Shown in pieces: positions 33,819-43,307 of a DNA stretch of 62,886 nt. Numbering within the stretch: the stretch's first letter is position 1; the number at the start of each line of letters is the position of its first letter. Below the pieces are notes generated by a model. The model did no database searches, had not been told where the DNA came from, and saw nothing but the letters and a program-made list of their open reading frames with translations. The translations under genes and the position numbers were made by a program. Origin of the DNA: a bacterium (GTDB lineage Bacteria > Patescibacteriota > Saccharimonadia > Saccharimonadales > UBA4665); assembly GCA_021846445.1 (NCBI GenBank), contig JAJZWY010000005.1, forward strand, positions 1-62,886, in the 5' to 3' direction.

Positions 33819-35804
33819 TTAATTAAGAGACAGAAAGCTACCAACCAATACAGGTTTATTGGCGTTTCCAGTTATTGAATTCACATAAAGCTTATTATTT
33901 TTTGAAACAAGCATATATTGATCATTATACCAAGCAACAAAACTATATCCTTTCAGATTATTAATCTCGGTTTGATTTGTTCCATTTTGGTTTCCCACAA
34001 AGACAACTGGCGATCCATTTTGAAGTACTGACCAAGCCGTTTTTGTGCCCGATGGGTTTAATGTAGTTGTTTGATTAATAAGGTTTTGGAAATTATTAAA
34101 AGCATTTGGTGCATTATCTAGGCTTAGGGAACCATTTGAATATTGATATATGGAAGCGGAATTGTTTAAAGAATTATATGTCTCAATATAGGCAGAGTTT
34201 GGGTATGGTTGGATAATCTGTAAAATATTTCCAGACGTCTGACTTTTGGAAAGAATATTTTTTATAGAATAATTATCTAGAGAAGCAATTTTTAGTGTAT
34301 TGCTAGGGATAGCACCAATATATGAACTTGATTGATACCACTGAGAAATGTAGAGTAGTTGATTACCAATAATTTTGGGAGTTGAGAAATCCTGATAAAC
34401 AAAACTTGGTTGTGAACCCTGAACTTGGCTTTGGTCAACAACATTTAACTGATTTGATTCTTCGTTATAGCTCTTTATTTGATTATTTCCTGGATTAAAT
34501 TCGGTGTTATAGGAACCCTCATTTTGGTAAATAAATTGATCATTATACCACCCAATTGGGTTAATGTTACCAGTCGATGAATCTATTTCTTTAATCTGGC
34601 TATTGCTTGGATTAACTGTATAGATACTTTGGTTTGATCCAGATCTGTTGGTTATTAAAACTAAGTTTTTCCAATCCGGAGAAGGATAAAGTAAGGAATT
34701 CCCAACATTTTCATTGCCTGTTCCGTTAAGAATGATTTTGGGGTTAGATCCATCAAGATTTGAACCAACAACATCCATTATGCCGTTAATTTGTTTTAGA
34801 TAATAAATTGTTCCCGAAGGAACTAGATTAAGGGTTTCATTCAAATTTTTATTATCTGTCTTGACTGCTAGATTTGTTTGATTATAGCCCCTTGCATTAA
34901 CAATAATATTGTCCGTGTCTTCCTTATCTGGGATTACTAAATTAGCTACTCCTAACAAATTCGATTTAGAGAAAACACCTTGGTAACTAATAGAACCACC
35001 AGAAATTGGTTGATTAGTTATAATATTTAATAGTTTTATAGTTAGTTGTCTTCCGGTAGGAAGTAGTTTAATGTTTTGTTTTGTGTTAGAGAAAAATCCA
35101 ACAAAAAGTTTATCTTCATAACTTTTATAATAAGCTTTGGAAACTTGAATTTGATGGGGACCAACACCGAGATTAAAACTAACAGTTCCAGCAGAAGAAG
35201 TGGAGTACTTTCGGCCATTCACAAAAACCGAAACATTACTTACCTGATCTTTAGTAATTGAATCGGTAATGGATAAAGAAACGTTTTTTGTAATAACATA
35301 TCCTAAGATTTTATACCTAGTATAGGGAACAGAAAAAATTCCTAGTAAAATTAAAAGTATTAAATAGAATATTTTACTTTTTAATAGTTTCTTGAATTTA
35401 GTCTTCTTTGGTTTTTCTGGTTGTTGAATTTCCGATTTTGGAGAGTCTTCTAAAATTTGGTCGCTTTCTTGGGTAACTATGTCATCAACGGCCATATTGA
35501 TACCCTGATCATCTAAATTATCCTTATTTACTATTGTTTGATTTAATTCCTTTTGGGGTTTCTCTTCGAAATCACTTTCTGGGCTACTATCAAGTTTTAT
35601 TGTCTTAACCGCCGGAACATCATCATCTACATCAAGTTCTTCTAGTTGATCGGTTAGTTCCCCAAATCGCCCACCTTTATCTAGCTGATCAGTCTCCTCT
35701 ACATTTTTGGGTTGATCAGACTCAATAGACATCATTTCATCAACTTTTTTTTCTAAAAGTTTATCTTCCGAAACCTCTTGATCGTCTTTTTTAAACAACT
35801 TCAT
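33819..35804 (-). CDS. Membrane-anchored PEGA-like / beta-propeller surface protein
   Basis: A 661-residue protein. The acidic cytoplasmic N-terminus (about 1-145, rich in Asp/Glu) ends in one membrane segment (about 148-165, IFYLILLILLGIFSVPYT). Outside are two short beta-sandwich repeats of PEGA/carboxypeptidase-regulatory type (about 180-330: VNGRKYSTSSAGTVSFNLGVG and SGGSISYQGVF), followed by about 300 residues of four-strand repeats with DG, NP and PDW turns (SPDWKNLVLITN) suggestive of a TolB/WD-like propeller. The role is probably binding of a surface ligand. It has the same strand as the upstream PsbP-like protein at 35986. Confidence 0.6.
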   Translation of the reverse strand: MKLFKKDDQEVSEDKLLEKKVDEMMSIESDQPKNVEETDQLDKGGRFGELTDQLEELDVDDDVPAVKTIKLDSSPESDFEEKPQKELNQTIVNKDNLDDQGINMAVDDIVTQESDQILEDSPKSEIQQPEKPKKTKFKKLLKSKIFYLILLILLGIFSVPYTRYKILGYVITKNVSLSITDSITKDQVSNVSVFVNGRKYSTSSAGTVSFNLGVGPHQIQVSKAYYKSYEDKLFVGFFSNTKQNIKLLPTGRQLTIKLLNIITNQPISGGSISYQGVFSKSNLLGVANLVIPDKEDTDNIIVNARGYNQTNLAVKTDNKNLNETLNLVPSGTIYYLKQINGIMDVVGSNLDGSNPKIILNGTGNENVGNSLLYPSPDWKNLVLITNRSGSNQSIYTVNPSNSQIKEIDSSTGNINPIGWYNDQFIYQNEGSYNTEFNPGNNQIKSYNEESNQLNVVDQSQVQGSQPSFVYQDFSTPKIIGNQLLYISQWYQSSSYIGAIPSNTLKIASLDNYSIKNILSKSQTSGNILQIIQPYPNSAYIETYNSLNNSASIYQYSNGSLSLDNAPNAFNNFQNLINQTTTLNPSGTKTAWSVLQNGSPVVFVGNQNGTNQTEINNLKGYSFVAWYNDQYMLVSKNNKLYVNSITGNANKPVLVGSFLSLN

Positions 35805-35985
35805 ACTTATGCTTCTATAATAACATAAGAATTATGTGAACTTCAGCATCTATTTAACACCTTAACTATGTTGGAAGATGTTTAGAACTATTGATTGAAT
35901 TATTTTTTTTGTTGAATAATATATTGTCATGGGTTTGTTTTATTAGTACTAAATATAGTAATACTCTTCTTCAATTTTTTGTCAA

Positions 35986-36828
35986 CTAGGAAAATTGAAA
36001 AGATTCTAAAATATCTAATAAAGGCTTACTAAAACTTTGTTGATTCCAGCTATATGAAGCAATAGTAAGAGGAGCAATTTGAGTACATTTAGTGTTTTGA
36101 CACTGTTCAAAGGTTATCCTAACCAATGGATCAATACTCCCTAAATTAGCCTGGGTTATATATTGACCTACCAAATAACCATAGTTACCTGTGATATAGA
36201 TTCCGTCTAATCCATTATTGTTAGTCGTAGAAGCATATTCTAAGAAACTTAAGTAAGTTTGGGCATCCTGGGCAGGCGTTGGGTTGGTATAGGTAATTAA
36301 GTCTGAATTAAGAACAGCAGTTGCTGATTGATTACCTAGTCTGCTTGGGAATTGACCTTGCGGACCAACGGTAATAATAATCTTACCTTCTACTTCTTTA
36401 TTGAGATCTGAAGCTAAAGTGGTAATTGGTGAGGTCATATCCATTTCTGAAGGAGTGTCACTAATTATCCACCTATTTGGATAAGTAACGGTTAGACTAA
36501 AATTAGTTGAATTATATGTAGTAGGTTGACCGCTGGGGGTTATGGATACCGCCTGAGAAGAAGTCACTTTGGATACATTTTTAGAAGGTTGCTTAATAAT
36601 TTTAGAAGGTCCTGGTTTTTGATTAACTACCACAAATCCACCTATTATGATAACCACCAAGAGAATAACACCTGTGATTATTTTGTATGGTCTCTTTTGT
36701 TTAGTTTTAATTTTTATTGGATCGGTGTAGCTATAATCTTTAATAGGAATAGAGTCTTCAACAGGATCATTTCTGAAGCTATTCTTCTCGTCTTTATGGA
36801 CGTTAAATCTAGGCTGATATTTGTCCAT
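35986..36828 (-). CDS. Membrane-anchored protein with PsbP-like ectodomain
   Basis: A 280-residue bitopic protein. Cytoplasmic N-terminus (about 1-46, basic), membrane segment near 48-67 (ITGVILLVVIIIGGFVVV), ectodomain containing NFSLTVTYPNRWIISDTPS (about 107-125), the same YP-N-W pattern as at 14713 and 16530. Two cysteines near the C-terminus (ECQNTKC, about residue 250) may form a disulfide. Function unknown; surface location is inferred from topology. Confidence 0.65.
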   Translation of the reverse strand: MDKYQPRFNVHKDEKNSFRNDPVEDSIPIKDYSYTDPIKIKTKQKRPYKIITGVILLVVIIIGGFVVVNQKPGPSKIIKQPSKNVSKVTSSQAVSITPSGQPTTYNSTNFSLTVTYPNRWIISDTPSEMDMTSPITTLASDLNKEVEGKIIITVGPQGQFPSRLGNQSATAVLNSDLITYTNPTPAQDAQTYLSFLEYASTTNNNGLDGIYITGNYGYLVGQYITQANLGSIDPLVRITFEQCQNTKCTQIAPLTIASYSWNQQSFSKPLLDILESFQFS

Positions 36829-36877
36829 ATATTTATAATAATACTTTTTTACTTAGTTTTGGCTTAAAATATTTAAA

Positions 36878-37483
36878 ATGTTTGATAATTTCGTTAATCA
36901 CATTAAAAAATATGATCCTGTCATAACTAACTTAGTGAACAAATATGGTGTAGTTAATTTAAACCCAAATAGTCCTAAATTCAAATATTTAGTCAAGATA
37001 ATAGTTTCTCAACAAATAAGTTCTAAGGCTGTAGAAACTATATTTAAGAAATTAAGCTCAAAAATAAATGATCTTTTCGAGCCCCAGCTTATCCTAAAAT
37101 TAAATGATCAAGAACTAAGTTCAATAGGACTAAGTAAACAAAAAATTGGATATATCAAGGAACTATCTCTAGGTGTATCTAAAAATGAACTAGATCTTGA
37201 CAAACTATCCCATGAAGATGATATCAAGGTTTACATGGAACTAATCAAACTTAAGGGATTTGGAGATTGGTCCTCGCGTGCATTTTTATTATTTGGGCTT
37301 GGTAGAGAAAATATTTTAATAAGTTCAGATTATGGTATTCGTAGAGCTATTTGTAATTTATATAACCTTAAAGAACTTCCCGGTAACGATGATGTACTGT
37401 GGATTGCTAGACAAAATCACTGGGAACCATACTGTTCATTCGTCTGTCTTTATCTTTGGAAATCACTAGAAAATACTTTTTAA
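36878..37483 (+). CDS. HhH-GPD DNA glycosylase (AlkA-like)
   Basis: A 201-residue HhH-GPD superfamily protein. The N-terminal part has IIVSQQISSKAVETIFKKL (about 46-64), and the helix-hairpin-helix plus Gly/Pro-Asp segment reads LIKLKGFGDWSSRAFLLFGLG then ILISSDYGIRRAI (about 124-165), with the catalytic Asp in SSDYG. It should remove alkylated bases such as 3-methyladenine. It lacks the iron-sulfur cluster cysteines of endonuclease III. It is convergent with aspS and their ends overlap by 18 bases. Confidence 0.87.
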   Translation: MFDNFVNHIKKYDPVITNLVNKYGVVNLNPNSPKFKYLVKIIVSQQISSKAVETIFKKLSSKINDLFEPQLILKLNDQELSSIGLSKQKIGYIKELSLGVSKNELDLDKLSHEDDIKVYMELIKLKGFGDWSSRAFLLFGLGRENILISSDYGIRRAICNLYNLKELPGNDDVLWIARQNHWEPYCSFVCLYLWKSLENTF

Positions 37484-39223
37484 ACCTAATTCTTTTAATT
37501 GTTTATCATCTATAAAACTGGGGGCACCCATCATTAAATCAATACCTGAACCATTTTTTGGAAATGCTAGAACTTCGCGTATATTCGGTTCATCAATCAA
37601 AACCATTAAAATCCTATCAATCCCAAATGCACAGCCACCATGAGGAGGAGCTCCATATCTAAAAGCATTAACCATAGCCCCAAATTTTTGATCTACCGTT
37701 TCTTTGGGATAACCAATATTTTCAAAAGCTTTATACATAACCTGAGGATCATGATTTCTAATTGCTCCTGAACATATTTCATATCCATTCATCACCATAT
37801 CGTACTGATCAGCAATAACGGATAACAAGTTATCGGTAGATAGTGCTTCAAGTCCTCCCTTAGGCATAGAAAATGGATTATGCCCAAAGTCTATTTTTTG
37901 ATTTGTTTCGTCCCATTCATAATATGGAAAATCTACAACCCAGACTAAAGATACAATATTATCGTCCCTAAGACCTAAATCTGAGGCTATTTCATTTCTT
38001 AATCTGCCTAAAACCCTATTAACAATGTCAGGGTTATCTGCTCCAAAAAAAATTAGATCACCATCATTTAATTCTGTTTTTTGAGCAACCGAATCCAGTT
38101 CTGTTTTTGATAAAAATTTAGTTATAGGAGACTTGAATTGATCCCCTTCTCTTATTATATAGGCAAGACCTTTAGCACCATCTTCTTTAGCCAATGTAGT
38201 ATAGTGATCAATTTGTGATCTAGAAAGCTTTGAGCCTTTGGTAACTTTAATAGCCTTAACAACTCCTCCGTTTATAAAAGCTTTTTTAAATACTTCAAAA
38301 TTAGTATTCCTAAAACATTCCTCTAGATTAATCAGCTTCATGTCGAAACGTAGATCTGGCTTATCTGATCCATAGTTCGAAATAGCCTCTTGATAACTTA
38401 ATACAGGAATAGTGTCATTTAGCAATTTTTTGGATGCGAAATTGGTTATTAAATCTTTTATTAAAGGTTCAACCGTTGACCTTACTTCTTCTCCGTCTTC
38501 AACAAACGACATTTCTAGATCTAGATGATAAAAATCTCCATATAATCGATCAGCTCTAGGATCTTCATCCCTAAAACATGGTGCAATTTGATAATAGCGA
38601 TAAACTCCTCCAACCATTAAAAGTTGTTTAAATTGTTGAGGTGATTGAGGAAGAGCATAAAATTTACCCGGATGAACTCTCGAGGGAACCAAAAAATCCC
38701 TAGCCCCCTCTGGGCTTGATACTCCTAAAATCGGGGTGGTTACTTCTAAAAATTCATTTTTCTCCATAAAATTTCTGAGGATTCGTAGATACTCTGCTCT
38801 TTTTTTTAGAATATATTGGCTTTTGTTTGATCTTAGATCTAAATATCTGTACTTAAATCTCTGTTCTTCGCTAGAAGCATTTTCCTGAAATATAGAAATG
38901 GGCAACGGTTTAGATGTGCTTAAAATTTTAAGATCATCAACAAGAACCTCTATTTGGCCAGTTGTAAGTTTTGGATTAACTAAACCTTTTTCTCTGTTTC
39001 GAACCGTGCCGTTTGCTTGAATTACAAATTCATCACGTATTTTTTCGGCTATTTTGAAGGCTTCTCCTTTTTCGGGTGTTAAAACTAGTTGAATAATACC
39101 TCTATGGTCTCTTAGGTCAACAAATATAAGCCCTCCATGGTCTCTTCTGGACTGAACCCATCCCTTAACCATTATTCCCTGACCCACCAAACTAAGTCCG
39201 TCAATACTAAAAGATCTTTTCAT
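37466..39223 (-). CDS. aspS: Aspartyl-tRNA synthetase
   Basis: A 585-residue class II synthetase: N-terminal OB-fold anticodon domain (about 15-105), motif 2 CFRDEDPRADRLYGDFYHLD, motif 3 GAPPHGGCAFGIDRI near the end and a bacterial-type GAD insertion (about 285-400). It charges tRNA-Asp (possibly tRNA-Asn too; no other enzyme visible here). Its end overlaps the convergent AlkA-like gene by 18 bases. Confidence 0.96.
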   Translation of the reverse strand: MKRSFSIDGLSLVGQGIMVKGWVQSRRDHGGLIFVDLRDHRGIIQLVLTPEKGEAFKIAEKIRDEFVIQANGTVRNREKGLVNPKLTTGQIEVLVDDLKILSTSKPLPISIFQENASSEEQRFKYRYLDLRSNKSQYILKKRAEYLRILRNFMEKNEFLEVTTPILGVSSPEGARDFLVPSRVHPGKFYALPQSPQQFKQLLMVGGVYRYYQIAPCFRDEDPRADRLYGDFYHLDLEMSFVEDGEEVRSTVEPLIKDLITNFASKKLLNDTIPVLSYQEAISNYGSDKPDLRFDMKLINLEECFRNTNFEVFKKAFINGGVVKAIKVTKGSKLSRSQIDHYTTLAKEDGAKGLAYIIREGDQFKSPITKFLSKTELDSVAQKTELNDGDLIFFGADNPDIVNRVLGRLRNEIASDLGLRDDNIVSLVWVVDFPYYEWDETNQKIDFGHNPFSMPKGGLEALSTDNLLSVIADQYDMVMNGYEICSGAIRNHDPQVMYKAFENIGYPKETVDQKFGAMVNAFRYGAPPHGGCAFGIDRILMVLIDEPNIREVLAFPKNGSGIDLMMGAPSFIDDKQLKELGLKSIF

Positions 39224-39241
39224 TACCTACCTTATTGTTAT

Positions 39242-40252
39242 TTACTCTATTTTATCACTAGGATTAATTTCTGTATTTAAATATTTTTTGGAAACTTCAT
39301 CAATTGAAGAATAATTAAAATCATTTACTAAATTCTTGTTTTTAAGAATTAAGTCAATAACATCTTTGACATTAATAAGACCAACTGTTTTTTGATTATC
39401 GTCAACAATTAAATAAACCAAAGATCCGGTTTTTTGATAAGCCAAGAAAACCTCTATTAAGCTATCCTCTTCAGATAAATAATTTAGATCTGTTTGAATA
39501 TAATCTTCGACTCTACCTTCTTTTCTAATGTCTACATTTTTGATATCTAAATATCCAACCACTTTTTTCTGTTTATCTAAAACAAGGATAAAGTCTTGTT
39601 TTGATTTATAAAGCTCATCAAGAACGACTGGGCTTATTGGATCAGATACTTTTATTTTTGTTAGTTTGGAGTAGTTTTGACCTACTTCCGAAACAGATTT
39701 AGTAAATAATTTCGTAAAATTAATTAAAATCTTCAGTTCATCATTTGTTATCCGAATATCGTCTTTATGGGACAGATTTTTATAAAACTTTTTTAAGTCA
39801 CCAAATTCAAAAACAGAATTTTGATAATGAATTGATCTTTCTTTGTTAAGTTTTAATCTTCCGAATAAAGGATAGCTAATATTTAAAAACTTTATTAATA
39901 ATGGAGTAAAGTTTTTAATAAAAAAGATAGAAGTTTTATTTAGTTTCCTATTAGGTAACCAGATGAACAGTATAAATAAAAATAGTGCAACTGCAATTAG
40001 ACCTATCCAAAACGGTGCTATCTTATTAAACAAAACTACGCCAAGAGTGGCAGACAGAGTGATTAAAAACCAAAGTGTATAATCAAGAGCTTTATTAAAA
40101 GTGTTAACACGATAGATTAAGTCATAGACAGGATTATTCTGTTTTGCCCTAAAGCGTAGTTCATCGAGTGGTAAAATTTTATATCCTTTTTCGAGTTCTA
40201 AAAATATAAAAGCTAAAAAAAGAAAAACTAAGGCTAAAATAAAATCTACCAT
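39242..40252 (-). CDS. Membrane protein with CBS domain pair (CNNM/CorB-like)
   Basis: A 336-residue protein with three to four membrane segments in the first 130 residues (about 3-20, 55-75, 78-102) and a pair of CBS-like domains (about 205-315; DFILVLDKQKKVVGYLDIKN and VYLIVDDNQKTVGLINVKDV). The layout matches CNNM/HlyC-type transporters, although the usual transmembrane DUF21 motif is not clear. It probably binds nucleotides or handles a divalent ion. It lies 18 bases upstream of aspS in the same direction. Confidence 0.65.
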   Translation of the reverse strand: MVDFILALVFLFLAFIFLELEKGYKILPLDELRFRAKQNNPVYDLIYRVNTFNKALDYTLWFLITLSATLGVVLFNKIAPFWIGLIAVALFLFILFIWLPNRKLNKTSIFFIKNFTPLLIKFLNISYPLFGRLKLNKERSIHYQNSVFEFGDLKKFYKNLSHKDDIRITNDELKILINFTKLFTKSVSEVGQNYSKLTKIKVSDPISPVVLDELYKSKQDFILVLDKQKKVVGYLDIKNVDIRKEGRVEDYIQTDLNYLSEEDSLIEVFLAYQKTGSLVYLIVDDNQKTVGLINVKDVIDLILKNKNLVNDFNYSSIDEVSKKYLNTEINPSDKIE

Positions 40253-40341
40253 ATTAAAGTAATTATACTTTGATTATTGATTTTTTAAAATTGGTTCAAT
40301 TTTAGTATAATTAAGTAATAATAAATATTAGAGGAGTTTAA

Positions 40342-41067
40342 ATGTCTAAGCAATTTTGGATCGTCGTTATTATTGTTGTTATTGGCTTAATAGGAATTTT
40401 CAGCTTAACCGGAAAATCGACACCATCTACCACAAATTCTAAACCAAGTGAGCATATCGAGGGCTTAGGAAAAGATGGAATAACCTTAGTAGAATATGGT
40501 GATTATCAGTGCCCTTATTGTGGAGAATACTATTCAGTGGTAAAACAAATTGCCCAAATATATAATACTCAAATTTATTTTCAATTTAGAAACTTTCCAC
40601 TCACATCAATTCATCCAAATGCTTTTGCTGGCGCAAGAGCAGCCGAAGCAGCTAGTTTGATGGGTAAATTCTGGCAAATGCATGATCTTTTATATCAGGC
40701 TAATCAGGCTTACTATAACAGTAACGGAGCTAATCCAGGATGGATTGGAACAACTAATCCATTGCCGGTCTTCGATCAATACGCCTCAAGCCTAGGATTA
40801 AATGTTAATAAATTTAATCAGCTTTATAATTCTTCAGAAGTTAATAATACAATCATTGCTGATGAAAATGCTGGCAATAGTCTGGGGGTGAACGCAACCC
40901 CAACATTTTTCTTAAACGGTAAGCAAATTCAAGTAGGAATTTCGGTTCCTGCTTTTGAGAAAGTTATAAATGCCGAAATTAAGCAAGTCTTGTCAAAGCA
41001 TAATTCAACAGTACAGGTTAACGCGGGAACAACTGTTCAAACTAAAGCTCCAACTACTACTAAATAG
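40342..41067 (+). CDS. DsbA-family thiol oxidoreductase
   Basis: A 241-residue thioredoxin-fold protein with an N-terminal membrane anchor (about 5-22) and active site CPYC at 57-60 (in DYQCPYCGEYY), a helical insertion (about 95-160) and the cis-Pro strand NATPTFFLNG. DsbA-like proteins introduce disulfides into secreted proteins; several surface proteins in the window have paired cysteines. A good ribosome site (GAGGAG) lies eight bases before the ATG. Its stop directly abuts the convergent nadD stop. Confidence 0.9.
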   Translation: MSKQFWIVVIIVVIGLIGIFSLTGKSTPSTTNSKPSEHIEGLGKDGITLVEYGDYQCPYCGEYYSVVKQIAQIYNTQIYFQFRNFPLTSIHPNAFAGARAAEAASLMGKFWQMHDLLYQANQAYYNSNGANPGWIGTTNPLPVFDQYASSLGLNVNKFNQLYNSSEVNNTIIADENAGNSLGVNATPTFFLNGKQIQVGISVPAFEKVINAEIKQVLSKHNSTVQVNAGTTVQTKAPTTTK

Positions 41068-41682
41068 CTATCTTAGGGATACATAAAGCCAGTGTTTGTT
41101 TATATATCTTAAGACACTGCTTAACGCCCCTTCTGCCGTTTGATTATTGTATAAAGCCTCTCTAATAATTGAACTACTAACATTCGGGGTTAGGGATTGG
41201 ATAAAGCTAATATTTTTAAAGTTGTTGAGCTCAATTACTCGTTTTAGATTCTTTATAGAGTCATTTTTACGAGTTGCAATGATTATTTTAGATTCTTGAT
41301 TTAATTTCTGAAAATGGGGCCAATCGTTCATTTGGGGTAAAATATCTGAACCAAACAAAAAATGTAACTTACTGCCTGAAAATATTTTTTGAAGTTTGAT
41401 AAACGTTCTCTTAACGTCAAATTGTTTATCGCTTAACTCCAAAAGTTGAAGCCTTGGGTGTGGTTTAATAGCCTGTTTAATCATTTCTACACGATGACCA
41501 AAATGTTCCTGGTTAATTTTGTTTCTTCCAAAACGCTCTGGTAAAAAATAAACTACATCTAACTTAGCCTTTTTAAGTGCTTGAAGTGCAAAAGTTATGT
41601 GCCCTAAATGAATAGGATCAAATGATCCGGAATAAAAACCGATTTTTTGAATATTATTATTTTTTTCTCTAAGTATTTTCAT
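41068..41682 (-). CDS. nadD: Nicotinate-nucleotide adenylyltransferase family protein
   Basis: A 204-residue nucleotidyltransferase with the HIGH-type motif GSFDPIHLGH (19-28) and the closing SSSIIREAL (about 175-183). It would adenylate nicotinate mononucleotide to make NaAD. The region between has FLPERFGRNK in the position where NadD has the substrate-binding KxK loop. It starts ten bases after the riboswitch-controlled 486-aa gene, so the riboswitch may govern it too. Confidence 0.88.
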   Translation of the reverse strand: MKILREKNNNIQKIGFYSGSFDPIHLGHITFALQALKKAKLDVVYFLPERFGRNKINQEHFGHRVEMIKQAIKPHPRLQLLELSDKQFDVKRTFIKLQKIFSGSKLHFLFGSDILPQMNDWPHFQKLNQESKIIIATRKNDSIKNLKRVIELNNFKNISFIQSLTPNVSSSIIREALYNNQTAEGALSSVLRYINKHWLYVSLR

Positions 41683-41691
41683 AACCCTATA

Positions 41692-43152
41692 TTATGCCGA
41701 TTTTCTTAAATTTAACTTAATCTTTTTATTTATTTCAGAACTCTTGCAGCTTGCACAAGCTTTGTTCCCCCCAGAATCATAAAATATGTTTTTTTTGCCA
41801 CAAAAAACACATACTCTAACGGTATCTTTGATAACTTCACCCTTAAGACCTAGTCCATGAACAACCTTAGCTTCTTGGGAAAATTGATTAATAGCTATTA
41901 ATCCACAGCTACCTGCTCCACAAAATCCTACTCTTGGGGCACTCCTAAATGTACTTTTAATTAAACTTAGAGCTTGATCATTCTTTTGATCAATAATTAA
42001 GTTATTAATAATTGAAATATTATGTGCAGTTCTTTCATCAAATATAGTCTTGGCCTGATCGTTGTGCTCTAAAACATGCTCAAAAAGGATCTTCTTTAAA
42101 TACTTAATTAATTCATTTTCAGCAACAATTGGATTTAAGTCTTGTTCACAAAGATCAATTAGAAAATGACTAATATTTTTTACCTTTGTTTCGATCGTTT
42201 TTTGTCTTGAGATTGACTGCTCAACGGCTTTTGAATAATTTTTTTCTTCTTGAGCTTTAATAACTTCACCCAGAAAAACGTTTTTAGCTAGTTTTTGGGA
42301 ACTATATTCATCCAATTGGGCTACGATATCTAGAATTGTTATTGACGGATTTCTGATAATGAATTGTTTTTGGCGTAGCTCCATTTTGGATAAATCCGAA
42401 TTGCAAAGAACCTGTTTTTCGTTTAAAAACTGGATTATGGTGTGATGATTAATGTTCTTTCCCGGAAGCCCAATTTGTTCTATGCTTGCTCCATTTTTAG
42501 ATAATTTTGTTAACTGGATGACCATTTTTTCTACTTCTGGTACATAACCCCCATAGCTATTTTCTAAATCATTTGTATTGTTATATTCGTCAATTACATA
42601 ATCTGGACATTCTTTAATGCTCAGTAAGATAACTTCAGAATCATCCTCAAGAAGTAAATTTATAATCTCTAAATTAATTTGATGCTCGATAAATTCTTGA
42701 ATCCTAATTGCCTGTTCCTCTTTATGGGCCCATGGACTAAGCCCATTAACCAAAACTTCATTTAAATATATCTCGTTTGCTTTGAGATCATTTTTGGTTA
42801 AATCATATTCTTCGTAGACCGGAGGGTAATATTCCCACGAATTTTTGCGCATTGCTTCTAGAAGTAATCTAGAAGAGTCTTGTTCGATTGCTTGGTAATA
42901 GCTTTCTTTTTTTGAAGAGTTGTCCTCATATAGATATTTTTGAACCGTTGACAATACGTTAATTGCCAGTGGCACGTCGTTTCCTTGGCCAAAAACTAAT
43001 TTTTGTTCTCTTTCATTTAGAATATTTTGGGCTTTTTTTTGGAAAAATATTTTAGAATCAGCCAACAAATTGATATTATCTAAATCGATAATATCTACAT
43101 ATCTAGTTTGCAGTTCTGTTTGAGGATAAAAGTCTAGCTGCTCGGCTACCAT
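41692..43152 (-). CDS. Orphan protein with C-terminal zinc ribbon under a cobalamin riboswitch
   Basis: A 486-residue soluble protein of no recognised family. The first ~390 residues are charged and mainly helical. Near 415-424 is a glycine/cysteine loop, GFCGAGSCGL, and the C-terminus is a four-cysteine zinc ribbon (CVFCGKK then ACASCKS, about 448-472). No signal, membrane segment or cobalamin-binding DxHxxG motif is visible. Immediately upstream in the mRNA is a 71-base fold matching a cobalamin riboswitch core, ending 15 bases before the ATG. nadD follows ten bases downstream, so both may respond to B12. B12-linked ribonucleotide reductases carry a terminal CxxC ribbon, but the rest of this protein does not look like one. 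Confidence 0.7.
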   Translation of the reverse strand: MVAEQLDFYPQTELQTRYVDIIDLDNINLLADSKIFFQKKAQNILNEREQKLVFGQGNDVPLAINVLSTVQKYLYEDNSSKKESYYQAIEQDSSRLLLEAMRKNSWEYYPPVYEEYDLTKNDLKANEIYLNEVLVNGLSPWAHKEEQAIRIQEFIEHQINLEIINLLLEDDSEVILLSIKECPDYVIDEYNNTNDLENSYGGYVPEVEKMVIQLTKLSKNGASIEQIGLPGKNINHHTIIQFLNEKQVLCNSDLSKMELRQKQFIIRNPSITILDIVAQLDEYSSQKLAKNVFLGEVIKAQEEKNYSKAVEQSISRQKTIETKVKNISHFLIDLCEQDLNPIVAENELIKYLKKILFEHVLEHNDQAKTIFDERTAHNISIINNLIIDQKNDQALSLIKSTFRSAPRVGFCGAGSCGLIAINQFSQEAKVVHGLGLKGEVIKDTVRVCVFCGKKNIFYDSGGNKACASCKSSEINKKIKLNLRKSA

Positions 43153-43166
43153 AACTTCCTTTTTTT

Positions 43167-43237
43167 AGCTGTGTCGGACTTAGCTAAAAAGCATCACCGT
43201 TGCGGCACAGTGTAGGACTTTCACCTACTTCCAGCTC
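43167..43237 (-). ncRNA. Cobalamin (B12) riboswitch core
   Basis: On the minus strand the sequence folds as the conserved cobalamin core: P3 AGCTG (5' arm ending 43237) with CAGCT (43167-43171); P4 GTAGG/CCTAC closing the loop of GGTGAAAGTCC; P5 CACTG/CGGTG closing TGCCGCAA, the L5 loop; P6 GCT/AGC; and J6/3 containing AAGTCCGACAC. These match the class consensus GGTGxAAxTCC, CCGCxAC and AGTCxGA. The ATG of the 486-aa gene is 15 bases beyond, and TGGTA over its start (43146-43151) could pair with TGCC in L5, so translation control by a kissing loop is plausible. No terminator hairpin is seen. Confidence 0.85.
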
Positions 43238-43307
43238 ATTTATTTTTTAATGTTAAACTTATTCTAAGTCTTTTTATAATTATTGAATATAGTATTTTTA
43301 ACTTCGT

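Noticed and set aside
43141..43240. A tRNA or T-box upstream of the 486-aa gene, suggested by the T-arm-like GTAGG/CCTAC hairpin
   Set aside because: No anticodon or acceptor arms; the ordered P3-P6 elements fit a cobalamin core far better.
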